From: Mytilus edulis
Lineage: Eukaryota; Mollusca; Bivalvia; Mytilida; Mytilidae
Reading direction: 5' to 3'
Assembly (NCBI RefSeq): GCF_963676685.1
Contig: NC_092354.1
Coordinates: 18,978,746-19,042,745 of the forward strand
Length of the DNA: 64,000 bases
Shown: in pieces, positions 21,736 to 34,587 of the stretch
Layout: every line of letters starts with the position of its first letter
Position numbering within the stretch: the stretch's first letter is position 1
Made by a program: the position numbers and the translations under genes
Notes under the pieces: model-generated
Seen by the model: the letters and a program-made list of their open reading frames with translations, nothing else
Database searches by the model: none
Told to the model about the DNA's origin: nothing

Positions 21736-22556
21736 ATTGTATATTCAAAGATTAAAACCAATTCCGAGAGCAAATATGGACTAATTTTGGAAATATATAT
21801 TATATGATTACAAGAACAATGTAAAAAAAGACGTGTTACATAATGTAGCTATGAATAAATAAAGACTTTATTCGAAAGAAATTAAAGACCTTGATGAAAT
21901 GGAGTTTTTAAATAGTAATGTAACCAAAAAAACTTGCACATGTTTCAACGTTGTAAAATCACGTTGGTATAGGGCGGCATTTTCTTATATTTTTCAATTT
22001 GAACTGAATGTTTCTTCAAATGTTTGTCTCTTCTGTGTGTCATGATATCGACGGTCAGTTTTGATTAATTAAAATTTAATTTCCTATAGTTCATTAAAAA
22101 AACTTTCGTATCTTCTGCTTATATGGTAAATTAGCGAAATTTGCCAAATACTTATCACGACATCCTAAAAGTTTCAGACTATTTGAGTTGTTTTAGAAAG
22201 ATAAGATAAGGGAATATTTGTATGTTTTTACTGATTTTTTGGTAAAAAATCTTAGCTTTATTTAAGGAACTGGGATGTTTGTGTGCTTTTTGACAGGCAA
22301 TTTTGTGTGCTTAATGACAGCCTGATTAGTCAAAAGCATGCAACATTTATAGTACTTTGATTCATTGTGATCTGACAAATTTACCGAAATAATTTGACGT
22401 TCACACGTTTTTATAGATGTAAAACTATTCAAACATGTACGAATTAATAAAACTAATGAATGTGGAAATATGCAATATTTTTGGAAGGATATATTTTGAA
22501 CTCACAAGTGTAGTCTGGTTTACCTGAATCAAATAAGCACTATATTCAAATGAATA

Positions 22557-22754
22557 TAAAAACGTGACGAAAAGGAGACGTTTGGAAATGTGAAAAGAAT
22601 TTCCGTTTAATTTAAACGGACATTAATGGCCTATCACATGATAAAGTCAAACGCCTTTTAAACCTCAATGGTGATAAACTAAACCTGTTAGACTTGGATT
22701 AGTCGTCAATGCATCAAAGTCCGTTTTTATAACGATACATTGCCATAGAAAGGT
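22557..22754 (+). promoter_or_regulatory. GIMAP A promoter/first-exon cassette, copy 3
   Basis: ACGTGACGAAAAGGAGACGT (22560) is shared with copy 2. TATCACATGATAAAGTCAAA starts at 22632, a TTTTAAACC TATA-like box lies near 22656, and an AAAG|GTAATA donor at 22753-22754. Box-to-donor distance is about 120 bp. As the nearest cassette upstream of the GIMAP A coding exon, it is the best candidate for its promoter. The intron would be 22753-24091 (about 1.34 kb). TCACATGA resembles an M-box/E-box for bHLH-ZIP factors; that reading is inference. Confidence 0.5.
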
Positions 22755-22964
22755 AATAGAGTTAAGTATCACAAGTTCTTAGGTTACCAATACAAGCCAT
22801 TCAAAATATAGTCTTGAATATTTTAAATTTGATTATGACTTGCACTCACCAAATGTATTTGATTTCATGATTTTTTATTCTTTCCTTCGATTGCCTTTTT
22901 TGTTTCAAAATTTGTCATTCCCTTATTGTTAAATTCATTATTGTTGTCAGTTCAGACCAGAACC

Positions 22965-22965
22965 G

Positions 22966-22994
<29 letters not shown>
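22965..22994. repeat. (TA)n microsatellite
   Basis: About 15 uninterrupted TA dinucleotides lie within the inferred GIMAP A first intron. Confidence 0.9.
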
Positions 22995-22996
<2 letters not shown>

Positions 22997-23080
22997 TTGT
23001 ATACACTCTGATTACCTGCACAGAAGTATTAGTAGATATTGATGTTTGCGATAGAGTTATGTCGATCAAAGCTATATGAA

Positions 23081-23224
23081 CCAGGCCTCACGGTCATAAA
23101 ACTTTCCAGCATGATTTTTGTACTCAGACTCGAGAATCATCCAATCAAATTGATGGATTTCATGTTTCGAGCATGATTTTTGTGCTCCGAACACTGAGCA
23201 AAGTTTTATGCATTCAAGGCCTGG
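23081..23224. mobile_element. Short foldback element in the inferred GIMAP A intron
   Basis: CCAGGCCT at the left is mirrored by AGGCCTGG at the right, with further complementarity (ataaaacttt / aaagttttat) inside. Two 'gcatgatttttgt' blocks lie in the interior. It splits sequence that is continuous in the copy-1 duplication at 19260-19290, so it looks like an insertion. Confidence 0.6.
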
Positions 23225-24091
23225 TGTTACTTGTTATCGACGAAGATGTGCATTTGTATAAATTTATGTAAATTGACATTTAAACGGAATTTAGCCCCTC
23301 TGGATTTGTTAATTAGCGTTGTTAAGTATTTAGCACGGCAAGCTGCTGTTTATCTCAGAAACTCGATGCGGATTGAATTTAGTAGTTATATTATGATTTG
23401 ATAAATAAATAATGAGAATGCTTTATTATTTTTTTATTCTTGACGATTTTTTTCCCGATTTATTCCATCGCTAAACATAATCAATTAAAGAATGTAAATT
23501 AATTAGAAAATAAATAGTTTACTTTTTAAAATTTGGTACCTTTACTGTAAAATTTATCATTCTTATTTCAAGAGTCACATTCAACATTTTGGAACAAAGA
23601 GTTTCCCTTTAGTTTTCTATATGTGTATCACAGTCTTTCAAATGTTATGTATAATTATTTCTTTTGGAACTTACTTTCTACTATTTTATTACAAAACTAT
23701 TTGGTTGCAAAACTCCATATATATTTCGTTATTTGAATAACTTTGGATATCACAATTGTCGGTTTCAATGGTCAAATGTAAAGGTTTATCTATTAAAAGT
23801 TCTGGCAAAACAAGTACATTGTATTTAAATTAAAATCATAACAGTAAGCAATTTCTTCACATTGAACGTGTTGAAACGTCATATAAGTGTGTTTATAGTT
23901 TTACGAGGTAGTTATTCTATTCAATTGAAGCCGTCTGGCTGATTTTTTCTCCTGGCCATATTAAATTTCCGTTGTTAACTTTGTCGTAATTGTTTATACT
24001 TTTTGTGAAATTGAAAGATATGTTGTAAACTATACGGAAGATTAACGTGGAATCCAACATTTTATAAGAATTAGTATGTAATTTATTTCAG

Positions 24092-24838
24092 TCCGTCATG
24101 GCATCACCTCTTAGTGACGACGATAATGATGTACGAGTTGTGTTGCTTGGGATCACGGGTTCTGGCAAAAGTAGACTTGCCCAGAATATTGCTGAATCAA
24201 ACACAGATAATGTTTTCAATGTTGATCGAAGTACAAGGGTTGTGAAACAGATATCAGTTAATCTATCAGATCAAAATCTGATTATTATAAATACACCTGG
24301 ATACAAAAACAAGGATGACAAAAATTATGACAAAGACCTAGTTGCTAGTCTTGATAAAATCCGACCCGGCCCTAATATTTTTCTCGTATGTATCCCAGTT
24401 GGCCGTTGTACCAAAGAGATTAACAAAATGCTTGAAAAACATGTAAAGTTTTTCGGTGAAAATGTAAATCGTTTTACAATTTTTATTTTTACGCATATTG
24501 ATCAATGGATTGAGGACATGAAAGAACTTGGGCGTGATACTGACTTTCAACAATACATCGATTCGCTACCTGAAGCTATCAAAAAGTGTTCATCAATTAG
24601 AGAAAAACGATACTGTCAAATCAACAACAGACTGACTGGGGAAGAAAATAAGCAGCAAATTGAACAACTGATTAGTACCATTTTAAATCTTGTCTCTGTG
24701 AATGATAGAAAATGTTTCGTAAAAGAAATTGAAACAACAATTGTTGAAAATGTTGGTTATTATATTTTAAACTTCATTCGAAATATCAATTGGTTAATTC
24801 TGAAAATTCGTAACATAAACATGAACAATAACGAATAG
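24092..24838 (+). CDS. GIMAP A: AIG1-type GTPase with divergent G1/G3
   Basis: The 246-residue protein starts at the ATG at 24098, six bases after a good 3' splice site (TTTATTTCAG at 24082-24091). GTPase motifs: G1 GITGSGKS (18-25); G3 NTPG (65-68, Asp replaced by Asn); the AIG1 hallmark box RPGPNIFLVCIPVGRCTKE between G3 and G4; G4 THID (132-135); G5 as NNR (176-178). The TGNTILG motif that normally follows G1 is replaced by RLAQNIAES. The C-terminal 29 residues are hydrophobic and aromatic (VGYYILNFI, NWLILKI) and could anchor it to a membrane. AIG1/GIMAP proteins bind GTP, oligomerise on membranes and act in immune-cell survival and defence. AATAAA follows at 24843. Function here is by family only. 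Confidence 0.9.
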   Translation, partial: SVMASPLSDDDNDVRVVLLGITGSGKSRLAQNIAESNTDNVFNVDRSTRVVKQISVNLSDQNLIIINTPGYKNKDDKNYDKDLVASLDKIRPGPNIFLVCIPVGRCTKEINKMLEKHVKFFGENVNRFTIFIFTHIDQWIEDMKELGRDTDFQQYIDSLPEAIKKCSSIREKRYCQINNRLTGEENKQQIEQLISTILNLVSVNDRKCFVKEIETTIVENVGYYILNFIRNINWLILKIRNINMNNNE

Positions 24839-24842
24839 GTAC

Positions 24843-24848
24843 AATAAA
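24843..24848 (+). terminator. Polyadenylation signal of GIMAP A
   Basis: AATAAA lies 4 bases after the TAG stop, unusually close; a second AATAAATAAA at about 24942 may be the one used. Confidence 0.5.
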
Positions 24849-25404
24849 TACTGACAAGTTCATTCTCTTATACGTACTTACTGACTTCAATAATAAGTGG
24901 AATACACATCAAGGCAATCAAAGAGTGTAGCTAGTAAGTCAATAAATAAATCAACCAAAATGAAACTATTGTCTACAGTTTTGCGGATAAAATAAAGTCA
25001 AACATCTCATATGTGACATGATATAATATATTAACCAATCAATTACCCATGCCATGGATTTAGTTAGCACTTTTTTAATTGTTACCAAATTTAGTTTCCA
25101 AAGTTATATTGAATACCCGTATAGAGTCAATTTGCAAAACCTTCTGTGCTAATTATTAAAATTATTAATACTTTAGTTGTTATTATCAGATTGAAATATG
25201 TTTGTATTAACCATATATGTATCTCAATTAATAAAAAAAGTTTTGCGGTTCATAAGGCTACACATATGTTCAAACTTTTTTTTATCATTAATCATGTAGT
25301 ATTTATCCTAATTTGTTACAGTCTTTGTATACACAGTCGATGGAAGAAGCGATTCGATAAAAGCTTTCAATTAGTATGGCGTTCATTATCACTGGACTAG
25401 TATA

Positions 25405-25550
25405 TATTTGTTTAGGGGCCAGCTAAATGACGCCTCCGGGTGCGGGAATTTCTCGCTTCATTGAAGACCTGTTGGTGACCGTCTGCTGTTGTTTTTTATT
25501 TAGTCGGGTTGTTGTCTCTTTGACACATTCCACATTTCCATTCTCAATTT
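25405..25550 (+). repeat. Dispersed repeat R4, well preserved copy
   Basis: It contains 'tttaggggccagctaaatga', 'ctccgggtgcgggaatttct', 'cattgaagacctgttggtg' and 'gggttgttgtctctttgac', and is the clearest copy of R4 here. Confidence 0.65.
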
Positions 25551-26639
25551 TATTTCCTTATATCACATAGCGAAATTGTCTTATATAAACGAGTTGCATT
25601 GTCGGAAATGTTAGCATTTGTACGAAGAAAGGAAGATTTCTCGGTATAAAGTAATGACTCTTTTCTTTAAACAGGGTGACATTTAACACGACATACGTCT
25701 GGTGTATAATTTTCATGTAAGTTATTTTATGTTATAACAAGCAAGGTGTCTTTTAAACGAGAACATTGAATTATTGAATAAATGAAACATAAATGCACGA
25801 TTTATCTGTAGCAAATTCAGTGGAATGCAATTGAGATGAATTAAATTGTTTGCTACGCCAAAATCACTTATAAATCAACGATACTGCTATATTTTAAAAT
25901 ATCAATGCGATATTTGTCTTATATCATAGCGATGATTTTTCCGACGTAGTCGGTATAGTTTTGGTTTGTGCCCTTTGAACTTAAGGAGGCTTAACTATGG
26001 CAACAGAATACGCATGCTCGAAAATCCTTTCTGTGATTGGACAAAATGCTATCATGATGGGTGATTTGTTTGTGTTTGAAAAAAAGTCTCGTTTATTATA
26101 TCGTGATGGAAAGCAAGTGAAAAACTATAAATATTTGAACTATATCTTACAAAGATTTATATTTCTATTAAAATAAGTGTTTCTCCAATAGCTCTTTACA
26201 TCAATGACAGCTGTTTATTCGGTACAATTATATAATGTTTAATGTAAACTTTGTGGTACGAACGTACATGATTTAGAACGCACCTACACATGTGAGATGT
26301 CCGCGGGATTTTTTAAAACATATACTCAAATTTAAATACGTCGAAAATCTTTTTTAAAGATAGTTCTTGTTTGGTATCAAAAATTTATGAATGCGATACT
26401 TTTCTAATATAACTGCTATAGTTTTCTAATATAGAATGAATACGATGACACGTCACAATGCATGTCAAGAAAACTGCAAACATAATTCACAAACTTAGAT
26501 CATGACCGGTTTAATGTTTTAGGATCAACATCACTAAAATTTCGTAACTGTAACAAACTTTACGCTTACATGAACTTATCATTTCGAAAATGTTGCTTGA
26601 CCTTATTGATAGTTGAAAGTGTTGATAATCTGTTCAGTC

Positions 26640-26985
26640 TATTGTTTTCAATCACATGGTTTAAGCGATTAACTAACATGTTTGACCCCGCCATATTATT
26701 TATGTATGTGCCTGTACCAAGTCAGGAGCCTGTAATTCATTGCTTGTCGTTTGTTTTTGTGATATATATTTGTATTTCGTTTTTTTTTATATATATAAAT
26801 AAGCCGTTAGTTTTCGCGTTTGAATTGTTTTACATTGTCTTTTCGGGGCCTTTTATAACTGACTGTGCGGTATGGCCTTTGCTTATTGTTGAAAGCCGTA
26901 CGGTTACCTATAGTTGTTATTGTCTGCGTTATTTTGGTCTCTTGTGGACAGATGTCTCATTGACAATCGTACCACATTTTCTTTT
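26640..26985 (+). repeat. Dispersed repeat R6, long copy
   Basis: It contains 'gtgcctgtaccaagtcagga', 'tttcggggccttttata', 'gccgtacggttacct' and 'gatgtctcattgacaatcgt'. The 140-residue open frame 26570-26992 is a translation of this repeat: its hydrophobic runs come from T-rich DNA. Shorter relatives are at 38280-38625, 47634-47685, 52822-52885 and 57560-57620. Confidence 0.6.
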
Positions 26986-27111
26986 TTTATAAATCTATTT
27001 GAAGTGATGATGCAATGGCGGAATTTAAAAGCGGTTATTAGATTATAATATACTGGTCACACTGCTATAGCCTACCCACCTTGGTAATATCGAAATAGAC
27101 AAAAGATATCA

Positions 27112-27717
27112 TTACTTAAGGTGGCTGGGGCGTCTTAATTAAAACTGACAGAATTTTTTGATAACTTGTCAAGATAAAGCTTTTATCATGCTTTTTTCAA
27201 AACTGTATTAAAAAATATGGGTCACCGGACTTTTTTTCACGCTACAGGTTGCGCAAAATTGTCAGATTTTGTATAGATTATTCATGGAAAATTAAAATTT
27301 GTGTGATAAAACGAAAACGTACTATAAGAACTTTAAGATAAAATGTGAGAATATTGCTCTTATAACATGCTTTCAAATAAGCAAAAGAAAAAATGGGGTC
27401 ACCGAACTTGTTTTCTTGCTACATATCAAAATAGGTAAATTCATAACACTTTCTATTGTAAAATTTACTTTATCGGAGTTATCTCCCCTTATTTGGCAAA
27501 GTTTGAAAAAATCTAATCAAACACAAACAAGGCGTTTTTACAAAATTACAACTGAAGTTATGTTAAAACACACAATTTTCTATATTTATATCAAAAGTCT
27601 TTTACATAATTTACATACAACTCTCAAAATTTGCACATTTCATCAAATATATAGACCAAAGATATCTGCTTATTTAAAATCCAAGATGGAGGAAGACACC
27701 CCAGCCACCTTAAAGAA
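27112..27717. mobile_element. TTAA-flanked inverted-repeat element, second family
   Basis: The terminal repeats are GGTGGCTGGGGCGTC on the left and GACACCCCAGCCACC on the right. Both sides are flanked by TTAA, at 27117 and 27710. The element is about 590 bp with only a chance open frame that runs past its right end. The ends begin GGTGG like the smaller TTAA elements at 2.7 and 19.5 kb, and the interior shares the 'agttatctccc' block, so they may have used one piggyBac-type transposase. Confidence 0.7.
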
Positions 27718-28840
27718 ACATTCATTCAAACAATCCAATCAAATACAGCTCCAAATTACAATGAAGGTAAAAAACAGTCATTTATAAGGGGAACTTTTAA
27801 AGATTTATAGACAAAAGAAGATGGTGCATGAGATCGAATAAGACAACTTTCCATCAAAGTAATAATTTTTTTAAAGTAAACAATTATAGATCAAAGTAGG
27901 GCATTAAACACGGAGCCTTGGCTCACAGCGAACACCACGCTATATAGGAACTAAAACATTACTAGTGTTAAACCATTCAAACAGGCAAACCAACGGTCTA
28001 ATTTGTATAAAAAAGGAGATTTAAAAATACAGGTCAAATTTTGTCGAATCAATCTGAACGAGGACAGTATGATTCATCGTTGTAACAAGTAAGTTTCATT
28101 GTTATCAATTAAGAAAGTCTTCCATGCGTGCGTTGCAAGCATATCGGATATATATTATTTCGGTGCGTTCATTATGAAATTTGCTAAATGTTATATATGT
28201 GAACAATCATTCTGATACTTAGCTATTTGATTACTGCATTATTTATTAAACTCTTATTTGATTAGTTTTGCTTCCAAAACCAATTGAGAAATTTGCAAGA
28301 TGTTGCCAAAAACAATTTGAATTTAGGCAATGGTCTTAAAACTGTATTTAAATACAAAACTACTAAGAAGTAAAAATTAAAAAAAACTAAACCCCGAGGA
28401 AAATTCAAAACAGAAAGTCCCTTATCAAATGGTAAAATCCAATGAAAAAACACCAAATTAATGGAAAAACTTTCATATTTCTGACTCGGTACTGGCATTT
28501 TCAAATGTTGAAAATGGTGGATTGAACCTTGTTTATAGCACATATATATATATATATTACAGTTAATTGCTATTAATAAGTATTGCTATATGCATTTTGT
28601 TTAAATGAATTATCAGTATTTAGTTCTAATATAATCTTAAATCAATCCTAATTCTATCTCACTTTGATAGTTTTTCATAAGTGACGTCATGCTGTTTCTA
28701 AATTTCATAAATTATAAATTCAAATGTGACATAACGTTTGTGCCGTTTCGCCATCGTATGTGACGTCACATTTTTTTTAATTACGTTGACGCCTGGACTG
28801 ATTCGGTTGTGTCTATTCTGTGTTAAACTTTAATAGCATT

Positions 28841-29320
28841 ATGTATTCGGGTTCAATTTTCTGTAATTAGTTAATACTTCAGTTTCATTATGTATATCTC
28901 TTTCATATTCATTTGTTAAAATTTACTGTTTGCAATAGCATGAATTGTTCTATATGATTAGGATGTTCTTATCCCGGTCATAAAAACAATGCCATATTTG
29001 GCAAAACCTTTTCAACTTTCGATCTTCAGTGCTGTACAACTTTGTACCTTTTTCACTTTCGATCTTTTATATCTTGGCGTTATGTATTCGGGTTTAGTTT
29101 TCTGTAATTAGTTAATACCTCAGTTTCTTTAGTTAACTCTTTCATATATATTTGATAAAATTTACTGTTTGCAATAGCATGAATTGTTCTATATAATAAG
29201 AATGTTCTTATCCCGGGCATAAAAACAATGCCGTATTTGGCGAAAACTTTTCAACTTTTGATCTTCAGTGCTGTACAACTTTGTACTTTTTTCACTTTCG
29301 ATCTTTTATATCTGGGCGTC
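28841..29320 (+). repeat. 241 bp tandem direct duplication
   Basis: Two adjacent units (28841-29081 and 29082-29320) both run from 'atgtattcgggttyarttttctgtaatt' (in part) to 'ctttcgatcttttatatct'. They differ at scattered sites, so the duplication is moderately old. Confidence 0.8.
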
Positions 29321-29970
29321 ACTGTTGATTTTTGTGTGGACAAGGCGCGTTTTTGGCGTATTGAATTTTAAACCTGATGCTTTGTGTTATCTATTAATCA
29401 TGTTTTTCTTGGTCTATGTTCTCCTATTTTTTTGTATTGTAGTCCTGTAATATTATGTTGTCATCTCAATGTTATATTTAACTTTGCCATTAAAGTGCGA
29501 GGTTTGGCATGCCACAAAACCAGGTTCAACCCACCACTTTTATTCCCCTTTAAAAGTATCCTGTACCAAGTCAGGAAGATGGCCATTGTTGTATTGTTGT
29601 TCGTTTGTGTGTGTGTTGCATTTTAACGTTGAGTCGTTTGTGTTTTCTCTTATTTTTGAGATATTGAGATAAGACGTAGCACGGTACTTGTCTATCCCAA
29701 ATTCATGTATTTGGTTTTCATGTTATATTTGTTATTCTCGTGGTGTTTTGTCTGATGCTTGGTCCGTTTCTGTGTGTGTTACGTTTCGGTGTTATGTCGT
29801 TGTTCTCCTCTTATATTTAATGCGTTTCCCTCGGTTTTAGTTTGATACCCCGATTTTGTTTTTTGCCCATGGATTTATGAGTTTTGAACAGCGGTATACT
29901 ACCGTTGCCTTTATTTATAGCACTTAACCTCTCACTTGTATGGCAGTCTCATCAAATTCTGTCATATTTA
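29240..29970 (+). repeat. Composite dispersed repeat R2, long copy
   Basis: Blocks in order: 'gtggacaaggcgcg', 'ttgtattgtagtcctgta', 'tgccacaaaaccaggttcaa', 'gtaccaagtcaggaagatgg' and 'gaacagcggtatactaccgt'. It matches 37190-37645 on the same strand (there interrupted by an R1 copy) and its last part matches 51300-51530 in reverse. Open frames across it are repeat-derived. Confidence 0.65.
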
Positions 29971-31204
29971 CAACGATGCGTGAACAAAACAGGCATAATA
30001 GGTAAAATTGCCAAAATATGGGTTCAGCAGACAAATATTAATACTAATACGTTCTAATAGTGATATTATAAAAACACCGCTACGATATTTTAAAAGTATC
30101 GCATTGATATTAGAAATAATAGCATTTGTATATTTATGTATATAAGAAAAACACAGCACTTCAAATTTTACACGGACAGAAATGTTTGCTTCTAGCTAAC
30201 TTCTGAATGTATATTTAAACTCATATGTTGTTTATATTTGAACAATAAGAATTAAAGTTAGTATTTTCTTAATTTTTCGTTGCCGAAAACAACATCAACA
30301 TATTTATAATAATAAATATGTCTGCATATTTACAATTGATATTAGACAATGACGCTATGTGATATAAGAAAAGTTTGTATCCATACGCTTCTTCCATAGA
30401 CTGATATATATATTTTTTGAAATATTAAACATGAATGTACGCAGGTATTTGAAAAAAAATATCATTGTCCCGCTTACAATATTTTTTTAATTGTCTGCGA
30501 CGAAATATTTTTTGTTACATGCAAAAATTATTTAATAAATTCAAGGTAATATACTCAGCATACGTTTACTCAGAGAAAGGCTACATTATTTGGTTGAGAT
30601 GGTTAACCGCATGTCAATGCATATGATTGTGAACTCAAATTTAACCTACGTGTCGATTGCTCATATGTTCATAAAATAGAGAACGGAAATTTGACCACCA
30701 ATGGTTCTGCAACACAGCGAGAAAATCCAGTGGACTTCAGCTGGCTCCTAAACATAAATAAGAACCTATTCAGTAAAATTGGATATTTTTTTTAACACGT
30801 TAACTCTTTAACACATTAATGAACAATAAAATGACAAACATACAAAACCCACAAATATATATGTATAATTAACAATAGGAAATTAGAAAAATCATCTGTG
30901 TAATCATTAATTTTGGTTTAACGTTTTCGAAAAGCATTTAAATATCTTGACCCAGGAAAGGGCAGTGTTTATTGTAGGTACTCACTTTATAAAAAGCCCG
31001 TTCAATGGGAGACATCTCTTTAGTGTACTACTGAAGTCGCAATTATGTAGAGCCAATGTACCGTCAAATATCTAAAAGTGTTATCATATTTACTTCATAC
31101 TTATTGTTGTTTTGTCTAGCATATAGGGAGGGATACTATTATATAGAATGCTATTAAATGTTTGTCGATGCAAACATTTCAAAGACCATAAGACTATGAC
31201 GTTT

Positions 31205-31296
31205 CCCGCGGGTTATATATGTCAACTCGGCACTCGGTTTATGTATTATACCCTGAGGGAAACAGATGATATGATTGCATGTACAGCTAGAAGGTA
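31205..31296 (+). promoter_or_regulatory. Weak candidate promoter/first exon for GIMAP B
   Basis: A TTATATA box at about 31213 is followed about 80 bp later by CTAGAAG|GTAATT, the same donor context as the cassette copies at 18.99 and 21.13 kb. The TATCACATGA box is missing and the implied intron would be 3.3 kb. This is a guess from donor context alone. Confidence 0.15.
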
Positions 31297-34200
31297 ATTA
31301 TTAGTGTAATAATTCCTATACTAAAAAATCAAATACAAAAAATGTACCGTGATTATTTTTGACAATATTGAATTTTTATTCCAAAGTTTTAGAATAGTCA
31401 TTCACAAATTTGAATATGTCCTGAAAGATGTAAAAATAGTAGTCCTCATCTCTGAAGAAAAACTATTAAGTTTCTAGTGGGACGTCATGAAAAACTTTGA
31501 ACTATTGACTCATAGAACAATGCATGATGACGTCACATAGAACACACACAACTTAAAGCATTTTTTTGAAAAGGAAGAATATGTTCTTCAAATCATAAGA
31601 GAAACAGATTCCACAAGTATTTCTCGTTTACACAATATTGGTTCACTTATATACAGTTAGATTTTAAATATTCAAAAGGCTAGAAAAGACTCGCTTTTTA
31701 AATTTTAAAATTAACAGTTATACGCCATTACTTATCTCTCCACGTTATTTAATCCAATTTAATCTTCGAAACAGAGTTCGGAAGTCTGAAATAAAAATCA
31801 TGTGTAATTATGGACAACTTCTACTCAAGCCCTTTATATCAAGCAGATTGATTAACATTCAGTTGGTCAAATCAGTGTGTTAACAGAGTAACAGTAACGC
31901 TGTTCTTTCAAACCAGAATGTCAAAGGATTATACAAATCAACCATCTATGCCATCAAGAAATTTTTTTGAATATAAATCGTTGCAATGTGAACTTAAAAC
32001 TAGTATATGAGAAAAAAGCTAATTTACAGTACACGTTCGTATGGAGAACGATATTGTGATCAATACTCCACTTTTGGAATTAGGATCTCCCTGCATGTTG
32101 TAATGCTAAGAGGACAATGATAAAGGCGAGAGAAAAAAAGACAAACAGTGTTCAAAACAAACAAAAGTAAGGAAAAAATTACTGACATGAAAATTTCCAA
32201 ACAAGGATTGTTTCATGTGTTCTGTAAAGGTGAATAGACCCAGTTCCATAAATTGACGCATATGACTGACATACGTTAAATGAGAAGCTCTTTCTATAAA
32301 GCTTCTGAATGTATTTGTTGACCTCTCATTCTGCTACAAAGATATTCTTCTTTCGTTAAATAATACAACTGCACTCCAACGCACTTTATATAAAGGATAC
32401 CAGCTGTGTCTATTTTTGGTCTTGATCTGAGTCTAGAAATTTGCCATCGAAAGTCTAAAAATATATTATCAATATATTCAAATGGCAAAGTATAATTCGT
32501 ACTTTTACGAACATTAGTTTAATTTCAATAATAATCATGATGTGTTACTTTCCGGCCCAGCATGTTTTGTAATTTATCGTTTTAATATTCAACAGGAAGT
32601 AGCAAGTTCACCTAAACTTATGTTAATCAATGGTCTCGTTGTAAATTCAGTCTTTTAATTCTAGCTTACCCTCTATCATCATTTTGACACTCTTTGAAAA
32701 TAACGGTAAATATTCAGATTTTTTTTTTCTTACTTAAATTCAAGAACAAGCGCTGGCCCTGGTATTTAAATAGATGATGGTTCAATTTAGCGGTGTTTGG
32801 TATTCTATATTAAGTATCGCAGAGTTCTAGATAAATCTTGATAAAGATGTTATGCATGTTATTATAAATGAATCTATTAATTTTTAAACAGTACCATATA
32901 CGCAAAACTGTAATCAATTGACCACACAGATGCATTTCTTTTGTATAAAACTGTTTGAAATATTCAAAATATTCAAAAATTCTAAATTCACACAGTTTTC
33001 AAATCATTTATTGTTTAAAATTCACTATGATTGGTCCAAAATATACATTACTGTGATATTCATTTGCCATAGCAAGGGTTACTGGGTATTGAATCGAAAA
33101 GCAAGCGTTGTGAATATTCAGCGTGAACATTATCAACAGTAAAACTTAATATGATAGAATATAAGATCTTTGTCCTTGTTCATGTTGTTTTTAAAAATTA
33201 TTGAAAAATATCGAAGAAAAACAACGATTCAATCAAGTCATCCTTTGCCAAACGCGATTTCGTAGTGTATACCATGAAGTAACATGAAGAAAATTTTAAC
33301 ATCATTTTTTGTTTTGTTTGGAAAATGTAATTTCCGAATCCCTTACCGCCTTTTGAATGAATATTTGATTTATCATGTTTATGTTGTAGTAGTCTTTACC
33401 AATACTTATAAAATTTGTGACGGTGCTCGTGTTGTATATCAGAATTGTTTGCTTTCTGATAATATATCGTAGAAACCCTTTATATCATGATGCGATAAGA
33501 CGACAACAATAGTTTTTTCACAAAAAAATACTGTCAGACAACAATTTAGGAATGGCTATTGAAGAAATATCATTTCAAACGTGTTTCAAAAGGCATTGAC
33601 AATACTCTTATTAGAGTGTTTTTTTGTTATAAAACAAATCAGACGAGTTCTTAGAAAGAATGGATGTGCATTTCTTTTTCTTTTGTAAAATCTGCAATTC
33701 CTACCATAATATCTCATTTGGATAATTTTTTTTCACTGATTTAATTGTTATGAACTGACATGTAAACAACTTTCAACAAATCCATATTTGTAGTCTAATT
33801 TGGATTCTTTCTTTTTAAATGCACGCAATAAACATTTTTTCTGTGCATGCATCTTTTATTGACCTAAACTGAAACAATTTCTTTAACATATCGGCCTGGG
33901 TATTAACCTTCTACCCATCTACCGGTTATGAACGGATCTAAGGGTGATTTCCGGTCATTATTGATAAGACAATGTTATAGTCAGTATTCAATTCACATAT
34001 TAAAATATGTTCTAGGTACCTCACTACTTAAGAAATCATTAATGTTTTTGTAAGAAATCAAAATATTGTACTTACTATAAAGATAGTGTGAATGCATCAA
34101 ATATCTCAGGGGCTGGCGGGGGACGTACTTCTATATACAGATTGGACTTGCTGCTGGAATATGCCACCTTTTAAAGCGTGAAAATATGTGAAGAGGTCGG

Positions 34201-34587
34201 GAAAACTATCAGAAATTCACGATAAGGTCAATAAAGTTCCCTATACCTACCTTAGTTTTTTTTCTTTGTATTCCTGGCTTTTTATTAACATATTTCCTCT
34301 TTTTTGACACTCTTGATACGAAAAGGGATACATTTTGAAATCACAATAAAATTAACTGTATGGGGTAACAAAACTCCAGCAATTACCCCATATCAAGTAT
34401 TGGAGTATCTCCCTCCCCCGACCTGCAATCCGAGTCAAATATGCAGCAAAAATCTACATTTTAAATGCTTGAAGACTAGAAAAATGAACTAAATTGTTGT
34501 TGCAATAATATATATCAATGTTCAAGTGTTATGTTTTTTTAGTGAAACAGTTATCAATGAAATACACTCGTTAAAAATCTCTTACAG

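Larger units (their letters stand above)
24850..34585. other. 9.7 kb without a supported coding gene
   Basis: It holds R4 (25405-25550), R6 (26640-26985), a TTAA-flanked inverted-repeat element (27112-27715), a 241 bp tandem duplication (28841-29320) and composite repeat R2 (29240-29970). From 30180 to 34580 I see only AT-rich sequence and one weak first-exon candidate near 31.2 kb. Confidence 0.5.

Noticed and set aside
26570..26992. 140-residue hydrophobic open frame that looks like a membrane protein
   Set aside because: It coincides with dispersed repeat R6; its blocks recur elsewhere in the window in other frames, and T-rich DNA explains the hydrophobicity.
27299..27787. 162-residue open frame
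   Set aside because: Most of it lies inside a TTAA-flanked inverted-repeat element and it runs out through the right terminus. No transposase motif is present.
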